From Salinirubellus litoreus (GTDB lineage Archaea; Halobacteriota; Halobacteria; Halobacteriales; Haloarculaceae), in assembly GCF_037335815.1 (NCBI RefSeq), contig NZ_CP147841.1, forward strand, positions 62,001-126,000: a DNA stretch of 64,000 nt, written 5' to 3'. Each line of letters starts with the position of its first letter. Within the stretch, counting starts at the first letter, position 1. This document shows positions 27,070 to 33,965 of the stretch, one piece after another. The position numbers and the translations under genes were made by a program. The notes under the pieces are model-generated. The model did not search any database and was not told the DNA's origin. It worked only from the letters and a program-made list of their open reading frames with translations.

Positions 27070-27756
27070 CTATTGTCTGTGACCAACGACCAGCCCACAG
27101 TCTTCGCATTCTACAGCAGCGGGTCCACCCAGGTCGGTAAACGGCTCCTCTACCGTAAGCTCCTCACTGCAAGCAGGACAGGTACCTGACGAGGAAAGTT
27201 CCGATACTGCAGTGAGTGACTCGACACGAGGAACCATCTCGCGAACCGGGTTACTGGTCCACTCGACCCGCTCCTTGAGGTGGGCCAGGTCGTCGTACGA
27301 TACCTTCGACACGGCATGGTCGTCGATGACTTCCCTCTCCGCAGCCAGTTCGTCGCGCAGGTATTCGATCTCCTGTTGCTGGCTCTCGATGACCGACTCC
27401 AGCTCGGCAGCGCGTGACCGGAGGTTCTGCGTGCTCGCGATATCGACTGTATCCGTCTCGTCTACAGGGGTGTCGTGTCCAGTTTGGACGGTTGCTCCAC
27501 CATCTGTTATCTCCGTAGTCGGAGTATCATTCGGCTCGTGAGCCACCAGGTCGCCTTCCTCGAGTCGAATACGTATCGTTTCCGTACACGTGGGATACTC
27601 CAACGCCTCGTTTTCCGACTGGTGTAAGAGGGCAACGAGCCGGCGAAGTATCTCGGATCGGCTCACGCCAACCTCTTCTGCCGATTCGTCGACAATCTCC
27701 TGCGTTGCCTCGTCGACCTTGGTCGTCATCGGGAGGTTGCCTTGGCATGTCGCCAT
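27070..27756 (-). CDS. Ribbon-helix-helix protein with coiled coil and zinc ribbon
   Basis: A 228-residue protein, or 219 from the second ATG at 27729. The N-terminal domain (MTTKVDEATQEIVDESAEE, then VSRSEILRRLVALL) is a ribbon-helix-helix DNA-binding type. The middle (about 105-150) is a predicted coiled coil (SRAAELESVIESQQQEIEYL). The C terminus holds a zinc ribbon with CPACSEEL and CEDCGLVVGH. An A/T-rich TATAAT is about 15-20 bases upstream of 27756. It is probably a DNA-binding regulator or partition-like accessory of the tRNA-Val element; no specific family is recognised. Confidence 0.7.
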   Translation of the reverse strand: MATCQGNLPMTTKVDEATQEIVDESAEEVGVSRSEILRRLVALLHQSENEALEYPTCTETIRIRLEEGDLVAHEPNDTPTTEITDGGATVQTGHDTPVDETDTVDIASTQNLRSRAAELESVIESQQQEIEYLRDELAAEREVIDDHAVSKVSYDDLAHLKERVEWTSNPVREMVPRVESLTAVSELSSSGTCPACSEELTVEEPFTDLGGPAAVECEDCGLVVGHRQ

Positions 27757-27839
27757 CGTATAACCCTATTATACCACCCGATGATATTATGCGTTGGGGG
27801 CGTTTCCGCGGTATACTCCCACAGACTGGACAGCAGCCC

Positions 27840-28115
27840 CTACACCCGAAGGAGCCGAATAGCAAGCTCCTCGGTGATATCGAAGTGGGTGTCGTAGAAA
27901 TCGAGGGCGGCGATCACCAGTGTCAAACTGGCTGCGGTGAGCCCGTTATACCTCGTCAGGAGGAAAGGCCTCGAATACCTCAACAAGTAGCCGAATGCGG
28001 TGCTTGCCGGCAAACCTCCCTTTTCATTCCCAGTGGCAGGATATCCGGCTCTGCTGAACTCCCCGAGATGTGGTAATATACGTTTGCGAGATACAGAGCG
28101 TGAGTTTAGCACCAC
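27840..28115 (-). CDS. Possible small hypothetical protein
   Basis: A 91-codon frame starting GTG GTG. The C-terminal half (LLRYSRPFLLTRYNGLTAAS, then LVIAALDFYDTHFDITEELA) reads like real protein; the first 40 codons do not. It may be the truncated tail of a gene from the island. No family is recognised and no promoter is clear. Confidence 0.3.
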   Translation of the reverse strand: MVLNSRSVSRKRILPHLGEFSRAGYPATGNEKGGLPASTAFGYLLRYSRPFLLTRYNGLTAASLTLVIAALDFYDTHFDITEELAIRLLRV

Positions 28116-28212
28116 GTATACATTTGTCTCCGGTCATTCTAGTCAACGTATCTACTCATACCTAGAACTTAGTCTTGGTCACGAATATTTACTTACGTAT
28201 CGATAGTTGTGG

Positions 28213-29928
28213 ATGGCAATGAGTGGAGGCTGTTCGTATAAGTTCAATCCAGAATCGTCGGAGACGACGATATCTGGGCAGTGGACGTGTCCACACGAGT
28301 CGTATGAGGATGCAGCCTACTGTGTCTTCCACGTTACTCGATGTGATCCAGAGGTCCAGCCATCTACGATGGAGATTCGGACGGCGTTCCTCGAAGGACT
28401 CCAGTCGGACGACCCTCGGCGATCCCAATTTATTGGCATCAGTGTCGAAACGTTAGACCTCTCTGAAGCAGACCTCCACGTAGTGGGCGGCGACAGCATT
28501 GACCTTCGACACGCTTCACTCAACGTTCTCAATTTGACGAGTGCACGAGTTAATGATGTCCTCCGATGCGACGATGCCAATATTGAGAACCTTCTCGCGG
28601 ATGTCTCCGAATTCTTGGATCGAGTCCGGCTCTGTGGCTGCCAGATTGAGTTAGCCAGGTTCGATCTAGCCACCTTTGAACGATATGCAAATTTCAATGG
28701 AACAGAATTTAAGGAGCTATACTGTAATACCGCGTTTTTCAATCGAGTCCGTTTTAATGAGAGCCAATTCTCAGATACAGCTAGTTTTCATAACACCACA
28801 TTCAGGGATTGGACCGATTTTGGGGACACGCAATTCCATGGAACTGCCATCTTCTCTCGCGCCCGGTTCAATGATGACGTAACCTTCACCAGGTCAGCAT
28901 TTACCGGAGAAAAGTGTAACTTCAAGGGTTGCCGTTTCCGCCGCAAGGCGACATTCGAGCACGTTCAGTTTACCATCTCACCAGACTTTGCTGAGATTGA
29001 CTGCACTGGGAGCCACCACTTTCAATTCCACGCACCGGCCGCTGACATCATCGTTTCCTTCCGAGATGCCAACCTCACCCAAGGCCCTATAGAGCTGGTC
29101 ATCGGCGAGAAACATGAAGACACCGACGAATGGAAATACGACCCGTCCGGTGAGATAGCAGTCGACTTCACAGACGCTTCTTTAGGCGAGGTCGATCTTC
29201 ATAGCCAGATAATACACGAGGAAATCAAGGAGTTAGAAGAGTCAACATCCTATTTGGTCAATACATTAAATACTGTAGTTGATCTCGACACTATTCGCTT
29301 CCGGAGGACGACATTCGACGGTTTCGACTTTAGCAAGTACCACACGAACTTGCTGGAATCCAACTGGAATATCCATCATTTCAATACACCAGACGTTGAC
29401 GGGCCTCCATCCCTGCAGTTCACTAAGGAGCCAACACCCACTGATCTGGAAGAAACTTATCTCAAAGCTAAGAACGGGGCCCGTGCATCAGGCGACAATC
29501 GTGCCGCAAGTGAATTTTTCCTTCGCGAAATGCGGCAGCGACGAGCCCAACATTACGCCACTGTCCGCTCCGACAAGTCGCCCCTCACCCGCCTCAAAGG
29601 AATCCTCTCCACAGCAGCAAACGACCTCCTCTACGTGACAGCCGGCTATGGAGAACGTCCTAGCTACGTAATCGGAATCTCATTCGGAATAATCCTCTTC
29701 GCTACATTCCTATTCCAGGGATTCCTCGCATCATACCGCGCCCCACCCAGCATCTGGATCGAATCCTTCCTCTTTAGCTTCCAGAGCTTCATTACATTCA
29801 CCATAGGCTCACCCCCCTCCGGAAGTGAATCACCCTTCATCCGTATGTTAAGCGCATTTGAAGGGTTCCTCGGCGCCTTCCTGATCGCCCTCTTCGTATT
29901 CACACTCACTCGATCAGTCCACCGTTGA
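28213..29928 (+). CDS. Pentapeptide-repeat protein with C-terminal two-helix pore
   Basis: A 571-residue protein. A short Cys-containing N-terminal segment (about 1-45, with CSYKF, WTCPHE and AYCVFH) precedes irregular pentapeptide repeats (A/N-x-F/L-x-x type) from about 70 to 260, for example FNGTEFKELYCNTAFFNRV and DTQFHGTAIFSRARF. After a charged stretch, two membrane helices (about 483-503 and 548-570) flank a pore-like loop FITFTIGSPP, resembling the pore of two-helix potassium channels but without the GYG signature. The ATG at 28213 is favoured because an ATATTTAC box lies about 26 bases upstream. It could be an ion-channel effector, perhaps with a defence role, but this is inference from composition and setting. 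Confidence 0.75.
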   Translation: MAMSGGCSYKFNPESSETTISGQWTCPHESYEDAAYCVFHVTRCDPEVQPSTMEIRTAFLEGLQSDDPRRSQFIGISVETLDLSEADLHVVGGDSIDLRHASLNVLNLTSARVNDVLRCDDANIENLLADVSEFLDRVRLCGCQIELARFDLATFERYANFNGTEFKELYCNTAFFNRVRFNESQFSDTASFHNTTFRDWTDFGDTQFHGTAIFSRARFNDDVTFTRSAFTGEKCNFKGCRFRRKATFEHVQFTISPDFAEIDCTGSHHFQFHAPAADIIVSFRDANLTQGPIELVIGEKHEDTDEWKYDPSGEIAVDFTDASLGEVDLHSQIIHEEIKELEESTSYLVNTLNTVVDLDTIRFRRTTFDGFDFSKYHTNLLESNWNIHHFNTPDVDGPPSLQFTKEPTPTDLEETYLKAKNGARASGDNRAASEFFLREMRQRRAQHYATVRSDKSPLTRLKGILSTAANDLLYVTAGYGERPSYVIGISFGIILFATFLFQGFLASYRAPPSIWIESFLFSFQSFITFTIGSPPSGSESPFIRMLSAFEGFLGAFLIALFVFTLTRSVHR

Positions 29929-30018
29929 GTCACCCTCGCTTCCAGGACAATGCCACCGACCTCGTTTAGTCAGAGAATATATTGAGCGGATCCAACTATT
30001 GACAGGATCGGGCAGAGT

Positions 30019-30861
30019 TTAATAAGATGGCTCATCAAACATATTGGAATGTTCCACATCACATTTAATGTCATAAGTGATCAATATTTCACTTATTAAT
30101 TCCGCGATCCAAGATGGTGAGGTCGGTGCGACGTAAATTTTTTCAATGAGTTTGTCCAGATCTACTGAAATATAAATTCCCTCTGGTTGCTCACTCCAAT
30201 CAATTTTCCTCGCAGGTGCTTGTACCTCTTCGTCATATTCAATCTCACCTGTGTAGGGGAGCTGATCACATAACATCCTCAACTCCCGTTCGTGTTGAAA
30301 GCTCTTTCTTTTGGATAAGTATCGTCGTAGAGTATTGTCTTCTGGAATTGTCTCTTCATCATAATCCAGATATTGGACTTTCCCTATGTGAATGCGATAA
30401 TCACAATTTTGAAGAGCAGATTTTAGTCGTCCAAAACGAGATTGAATAGCGATACCCTCATCAGATTTCAAATAAGTATTCCACATTGCTGCTGATTCAT
30501 AATCATTCATATGCCAGCAATTCAAAAAGAACATACGGTCACTATCGAACTCATCTAACAAGGGACCTGACTTTAGAGCCTCTAGAACCTTTCCTATCGT
30601 CCCATCTTTCGGGTCCAATTCATCGTGCTTTTCAACAATTGATTCCCACCACTCCCGATATTTATTGACCAGCAACTTTCGGTCTTCGTAGTTGCCTTGC
30701 GGGTACTTTCCTTCGAAAGGATCCTCAAATTGATCGACTCTGGTGAAGTAAAGTGATGTCTTTTCCAATAGGGACATTAGCTGTGATAAATCCATATACC
30801 TCCAAACTTTTTTAGAATCATTCCTTGGTGAGATTGTAACTGGATGATCTTCGTACGGCAT
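30019..30861 (-). CDS. DUF2971 domain protein
   Basis: A 280-residue protein of the DUF2971 family. Diagnostic pieces are VWRYMDLSQLMSLLEKTSLY and TRVDQFEDPFEGKYPQ near the N terminus, the central FFLNCWHMNDYESAAMWNTY, and QHERELRML. The DNA is low in G+C. A TATTTAG box on the minus strand near 30893-30899 lies about 35 bases before the ATG. It is convergent with the pentapeptide-repeat gene. DUF2971 genes often sit in accessory and defence-type islands; the biochemical activity is not known. Confidence 0.85.
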   Translation of the reverse strand: MPYEDHPVTISPRNDSKKVWRYMDLSQLMSLLEKTSLYFTRVDQFEDPFEGKYPQGNYEDRKLLVNKYREWWESIVEKHDELDPKDGTIGKVLEALKSGPLLDEFDSDRMFFLNCWHMNDYESAAMWNTYLKSDEGIAIQSRFGRLKSALQNCDYRIHIGKVQYLDYDEETIPEDNTLRRYLSKRKSFQHERELRMLCDQLPYTGEIEYDEEVQAPARKIDWSEQPEGIYISVDLDKLIEKIYVAPTSPSWIAELISEILITYDIKCDVEHSNMFDEPSY

Positions 30862-30986
30862 TCACATAGAGATAGTCTACCAAGGACTAAATATAGTGGT
30901 CTTTGCGGATTCATAGCTACCAGTGGTTCTGGGTCTCTTGATATGCAACATACGCGCCCTCTATTCAGCAGGCCGGATAGAATATA

Positions 30987-31632
30987 TCACAAATAGATCA
31001 GTTGGCGAGGACGCGACACCTTGATCAGGTGGTCGTAGATACGCTCGGTCGTCTGTATCGACCGGTGCCGGAGTCTGTTCCGGACGTCGTATAGCGTGTT
31101 TCCGTCTTCGGCGTTCATCATCCGGTAGGCGACGCTGTGCCGGAGTGCGTGCGGCGTCACGTCTCCAGAGTCACCTCGAGAGCCATCGAGGCGGTAGGGG
31201 CGAAGGTCTGCTGTCTCGGCTACTTGTGGAGCATATTGCGAACACCCTGGGTGCTGATCCGCTCGGACGACCGCCCCGGAAACAGGGCCGATGATTCCTT
31301 CCACCGATTGGTGAGATAGGACGAGACGAGCCGGGTCACGTCTGCCGACAGCGCCATCGTCACCGGACCAGGGCTGTTGTCGTTCGGGTAGTCCTTCTGG
31401 ATGTGGCCGGGGAGGTACAGCTCGCTGTTGCCCTCCCGTAGCATCTCGCCGTCGAGGTCGACGAGCTCTCCGACTCGGAGGCCGGTGTCGTAGGTGAGCG
31501 CGATGATGGTCTCGTTGCGCTGCTGGAGGTACGAAGTCCCGTGTCCTCGTAGCAGGCGGTACGGAGGGCATCGACCTGGTCGGGAGTGAGCCACACTTTC
31601 GCGCGAACTTTGGAATCTGCGTTTTCGGGCAT
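30987..31632 (-). pseudogene. Tyrosine integrase broken by two frameshifts
   Basis: Three frames together make one XerC/D-like integrase. Frame A (from ATG 31632) gives MPENADSKVRAKVWLTPDQV to ACYEDTG; frame B gives YLQQRNETIIALTYDTGLRV, with the catalytic Arg, to VRNMLHK; frame C gives VAETADLRPYRLDGSRGD to TPHALRHSVAYRMM (H-x-x-R) and HRSIQTTERIYDHL (Tyr). The shifts are near 31538-31548 and 31220. Restoring one base in AAGTAGCC at about 31220 would rejoin the second junction. The sequence as given cannot make a full enzyme. Confidence 0.85.
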
Positions 31633-31787
31633 TTCGGGAGGGACTCTTTAAATACGAACACGGGCCCATCCTACTTGAACTTCGGAGTCTACGCACAGAC
31701 TCCAAAGCTCACCCCCAATGTGATGTCGGAATGGGAAGGGGTACCGAAGTAGATGATCTTGTTGAAACCCTCAATCCGTGGTAGGTT

Positions 31788-31892
31788 TCAACAGTCCTGC
31801 TGAATACAGAGCGCGTGCTCCGCGGACCCCTCTGCTGGGGTTGCGCCGTTGTGGCTCGGCTCACCGGCGCTTGGCTGCCCACTGTCAGTCAT
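31788..31892 (-). CDS. Possible 34-residue ORF coupled to the Cys mini-protein
   Basis: The ATG overlaps the stop of the upstream Cys mini-gene as ATGA. The product (MTDSGQPSAGEPSHNGATPA...) is low in complexity and has one or two Cys near the end. In the tRNA-Pro element this exact position is the start of the large replication gene, so this may be a decayed or replaced replacement for it. It is short and unsupported by homology. Confidence 0.35.
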   Translation of the reverse strand: MTDSGQPSAGEPSHNGATPAEGSAEHALCIQQDC

Positions 31893-32002
31893 GGGTAGCA
31901 GCACCTCCCGTCGTCACACGCGGGACACGGTTGCTCCTCTTCGAGGATGTAGTCCCCGCAGTAGTCGCAGACTGGGGGTTCGAGCCATACTTCACGGCTC
32001 AC
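31889..32002 (-). CDS. 37-residue Cys (zinc-finger-like) protein, paralogue of 6105-6215
   Basis: Begins MSREVWLEPPVCDYCGDYI and ends CPACDDGRCCYP. Two CxxC pairs and a terminal CC fit a small zinc-binding knuckle. It shares the pattern MSR-V-LEPP-C-CG-YI-E-EQPCPA-D-GRC-YP with the 36-residue protein beside tRNA-Pro. A GGAGGT Shine-Dalgarno-like sequence ends 7 bases before the GTG. The gene starts 74 bases from the tRNA-Val 3' end, an equivalent position to its paralogue (76 bases from tRNA-Pro). Function is unknown. Confidence 0.7.
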   Translation of the reverse strand: MSREVWLEPPVCDYCGDYILEEEQPCPACDDGRCCYP

Positions 32003-32040
32003 TGCACCCACCTCCGTGGCGACAAGTGGCGGGTTTGAAG

Positions 32041-32061
32041 CCACCGGCTATGGCCGGTGAA
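32041..32061. other. Short hairpin between Cys mini-gene and tRNA-Val
   Basis: CACCGGC and GCCGGTG form a 7-bp stem around TATG. It lies in the short gap between the mini-gene start and the tRNA 3' end; a CCGGCTATG also occurs in the matching gap next to tRNA-Pro (about 6249-6257). It may be a leftover of the element's att arm region. Confidence 0.3.
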
Positions 32062-32073
32062 ACCGTAATAAGC

Positions 32074-32087
32074 GAGTGGGTTCGGGC
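32074..32087. repeat. att direct repeat, right copy within tRNA-Val
   Basis: GAGTGGGTTCGGGC; eleven of its bases are the discriminator and acceptor/T-stem end of tRNA-Val, three lie just outside. It is identical to 26619-26632. Confidence 0.8.
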
Positions 32088-32151
32088 GGATTTGAACCGC
32101 CGGCCTCCTCCATGTCAAGGAGGTGTCATAACCGGTCTAGACCACGAACCC
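32077..32151 (-). tRNA. tRNA-Val(GAC)
   Basis: A 75-nt cloverleaf on the minus strand. Acceptor GGGUUCG / CGAACCC with discriminator A; anticodon stem CCUCC / GGAGG around loop UUGACAU, anticodon GAC; T arm GGUUCAAAUCC. CCA is not encoded. Its 3' end is the integration site of the 26619-32087 element and remains intact. Confidence 0.95.
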
Positions 32152-32243
32152 TCGCACTCTACCGTACCCCGGAGAGGTGTTTGAAGGTTTCGGAACCGCC
32201 CCTCGGGGTCCCGGTACCGCCCCGATGGCGACACGCTTAAGCG

Positions 32244-32283
32244 GATGTACTGATATGAACATCACAAGACGAAGACGTACATC
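32244..32283. promoter_or_regulatory. GATGT/ACATC half-sites upstream of trpD
   Basis: GATGTAC (32244-32250) is the exact reverse complement of GTACATC (32277-32283), and a third half-site ACATC lies at 32259-32263. CTTAAG at about 32236 could be the TATA box, placing these sites around and just after the transcription start. They are good candidates for an operator controlling trpDFEG. The regulator is not in the window. Confidence 0.45.
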
Positions 32284-32292
32284 AGTGATACC

Positions 32293-33291
32293 ATGAAGGA
32301 CTACATCGAACGGGTGACCGAGGGCGAGGACCTCAGTCAGTCGGCGGCCCGAGAGGCCGCCCGACTGGTGTTCGAGGGAGCGACCGAGGCCCAGATCGGG
32401 GCGTTCCTGGCGGCGCTCCGGGCGAAGGGCGAGACGGAGGCCGAGATCGCCGGTCTCGCCGAGGGGATGCGCGAGGTCGCACGGACCATCCACCCCGACC
32501 GGACGCCGCTGGTCGACACCTGCGGGACGGGCGGCGACGACCACAGCACGATCAACGTCTCGACGACGAGCGCCATCGTCGTCGGCGGTGCGGGCGTCCC
32601 GGTCGCCAAGCACGGGAACTACTCGGTCTCCTCCTCCTCGGGGAGCGCCGATGTCCTCGAGGAGGTCGGGGTAAACGTCGACGCCGAGCCCGAGGCCGTC
32701 GAGCGAGCCATCGAGCGCGACGGGATCGGGTTCATGCTCGCGCCCGTGTTCCACCCCGCGATGAAGGCCGTCATCGGCCCGCGGAAGGAACTCGGGATGC
32801 GGACGGTGTTCAACGTCCTCGGCCCGCTCACCAACCCCGCGGGCGCGGACGCGCAGGTCGTCGGGGTGTACGACCCCGACCTGGTGCCGGTGATGGCCCG
32901 GGCGCTCGCCCGGATGGACGTCGAGCGCGCACTCGTCGTCCACGGCTCGGGGATGGACGAGATCGCCCTCCACGGCGAGACGACCGCCGCCGAGATGCGG
33001 GGCGAGGAGATCAGGGAGTTCACCCTCACGCCGGCCGATCTCGGGCTGGACTCGGCCCCGGTCGCCGACGTCGCAGGGGGCACACCGTCGGAGAACGCGG
33101 CCGACCTCCGGGGCATCGTCGGGGGCGACGTCCGGGGCGCGAAGCGGGATATCATCCTCGCCAACGCCGGCGCGGCCATCTACGTCTCCGACGAGGCCGA
33201 CTCGCTCGAGGAGGGCGTCGAACGCGCCCGCGAGGCCATCGACTCCGGCGCGGCCGCTGCCAAACTCGACGAACTCCGATCGGGCGCATGA
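32293..33291 (+). CDS. trpD: Anthranilate phosphoribosyltransferase
   Basis: A 332-residue enzyme that attaches phosphoribosyl to anthranilate, the second step of tryptophan synthesis. The PRPP-binding motif TCGTGGDDHSTINVSTTS is at about 76-93 and KHGNYSVSSSSGSADVLEEVG follows, with GRKELGMRTVFNVLGPLTNP in the typical place. It opens the trpDFEG operon; its TGA overlaps the trpF ATG as ATGA. Length and motifs are standard. Confidence 0.96.
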   Translation: MKDYIERVTEGEDLSQSAAREAARLVFEGATEAQIGAFLAALRAKGETEAEIAGLAEGMREVARTIHPDRTPLVDTCGTGGDDHSTINVSTTSAIVVGGAGVPVAKHGNYSVSSSSGSADVLEEVGVNVDAEPEAVERAIERDGIGFMLAPVFHPAMKAVIGPRKELGMRTVFNVLGPLTNPAGADAQVVGVYDPDLVPVMARALARMDVERALVVHGSGMDEIALHGETTAAEMRGEEIREFTLTPADLGLDSAPVADVAGGTPSENAADLRGIVGGDVRGAKRDIILANAGAAIYVSDEADSLEEGVERAREAIDSGAAAAKLDELRSGA

Positions 33292-33965
33292 GCGGGGCGA
33301 GCGCCCTCCGCGTGAAGGTCTGCGGGCTGACCGACGAGACCGACCTCGGCGTCGCAGTCGAGGCGGGGGCCGACGCGGTCGGGATCGTCGCCGACGTCCC
33401 GGTCGATACCCCGCGGGAGGTCCCGGCCGCCCGTGCCCGCGAACTCGCCGACGCGGTCCCGCCGTTCGTCACGAGCGTCCTCGTGACGATGCCGGGATCG
33501 GTCGCCGAGTGTGCGGAACTCGCAAAGCGCGTCGGCACCGACGCCGTGCAGGTCCACGGCGACCTCACCCCCGCGGAGGTCGAGGCGCTCGGCGGGAGCT
33601 TCGACGGGGACGTCCTCGTCGCCACCGACCACCGGACCGCCGCCGAGTACGCCGCCGTCGCCGACGGCCTCGTCGTCGACTCGGTGGACGACTCCGGTGC
33701 CGGCGGCACCGGCGAGACCCACGACTGGGAGCGCACCCGCGAGGTCGTCCGGGACCTCGACGTCCCGGTCGTCCTGGCGGGCGGACTGATCCCGTCGAAC
33801 GTCGCCGAGGCCGTCCGGACGGTTCGACCGTTCGCGGTCGACGTCGCCAGCGGCGTCGAGGGCGAGGTTCCAGGTCGAAAGGACCACGACGCGGTCCGGG
33901 GGTTCGTCCGCCGGGCGAAGCGTGCCGGCGAGCGGGCCGACGAGGGGGTGACGGCCGAACCGTGA
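33288..33965 (+). CDS. trpF: Phosphoribosylanthranilate isomerase
   Basis: A 225-residue TIM-barrel isomerase, third step of tryptophan synthesis. The catalytic Cys is in VKVCGLTDETD (about residue 12); VQVHGDLT holds the conserved HG; and VVLAGGLIPSNV plus VDVASGVEG form the phosphate site, with the catalytic Asp in VDVASG. ATGA overlap with trpD and GTGA overlap with trpE indicate coupled translation. The C-terminal extension of about 15 charged residues is mildly long. Confidence 0.95.
   Translation: MSGASALRVKVCGLTDETDLGVAVEAGADAVGIVADVPVDTPREVPAARARELADAVPPFVTSVLVTMPGSVAECAELAKRVGTDAVQVHGDLTPAEVEALGGSFDGDVLVATDHRTAAEYAAVADGLVVDSVDDSGAGGTGETHDWERTREVVRDLDVPVVLAGGLIPSNVAEAVRTVRPFAVDVASGVEGEVPGRKDHDAVRGFVRRAKRAGERADEGVTAEP

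Larger units (their letters stand above)
26619..32087. mobile_element. Decayed integrated element in tRNA-Val, about 5.5 kb
   Basis: Bounded by the same 14-bp sequence at 26619-26632 and 32074-32087; the right copy is the 3' end of tRNA-Val. Inside are integrase remnants near both ends, a second Cys mini-protein, an RHH/zinc-ribbon protein, a pentapeptide-repeat pore-like protein and a DUF2971 protein, several with low G+C. The frameshifted integrase implies the element can no longer excise by itself. Confidence 0.8.
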
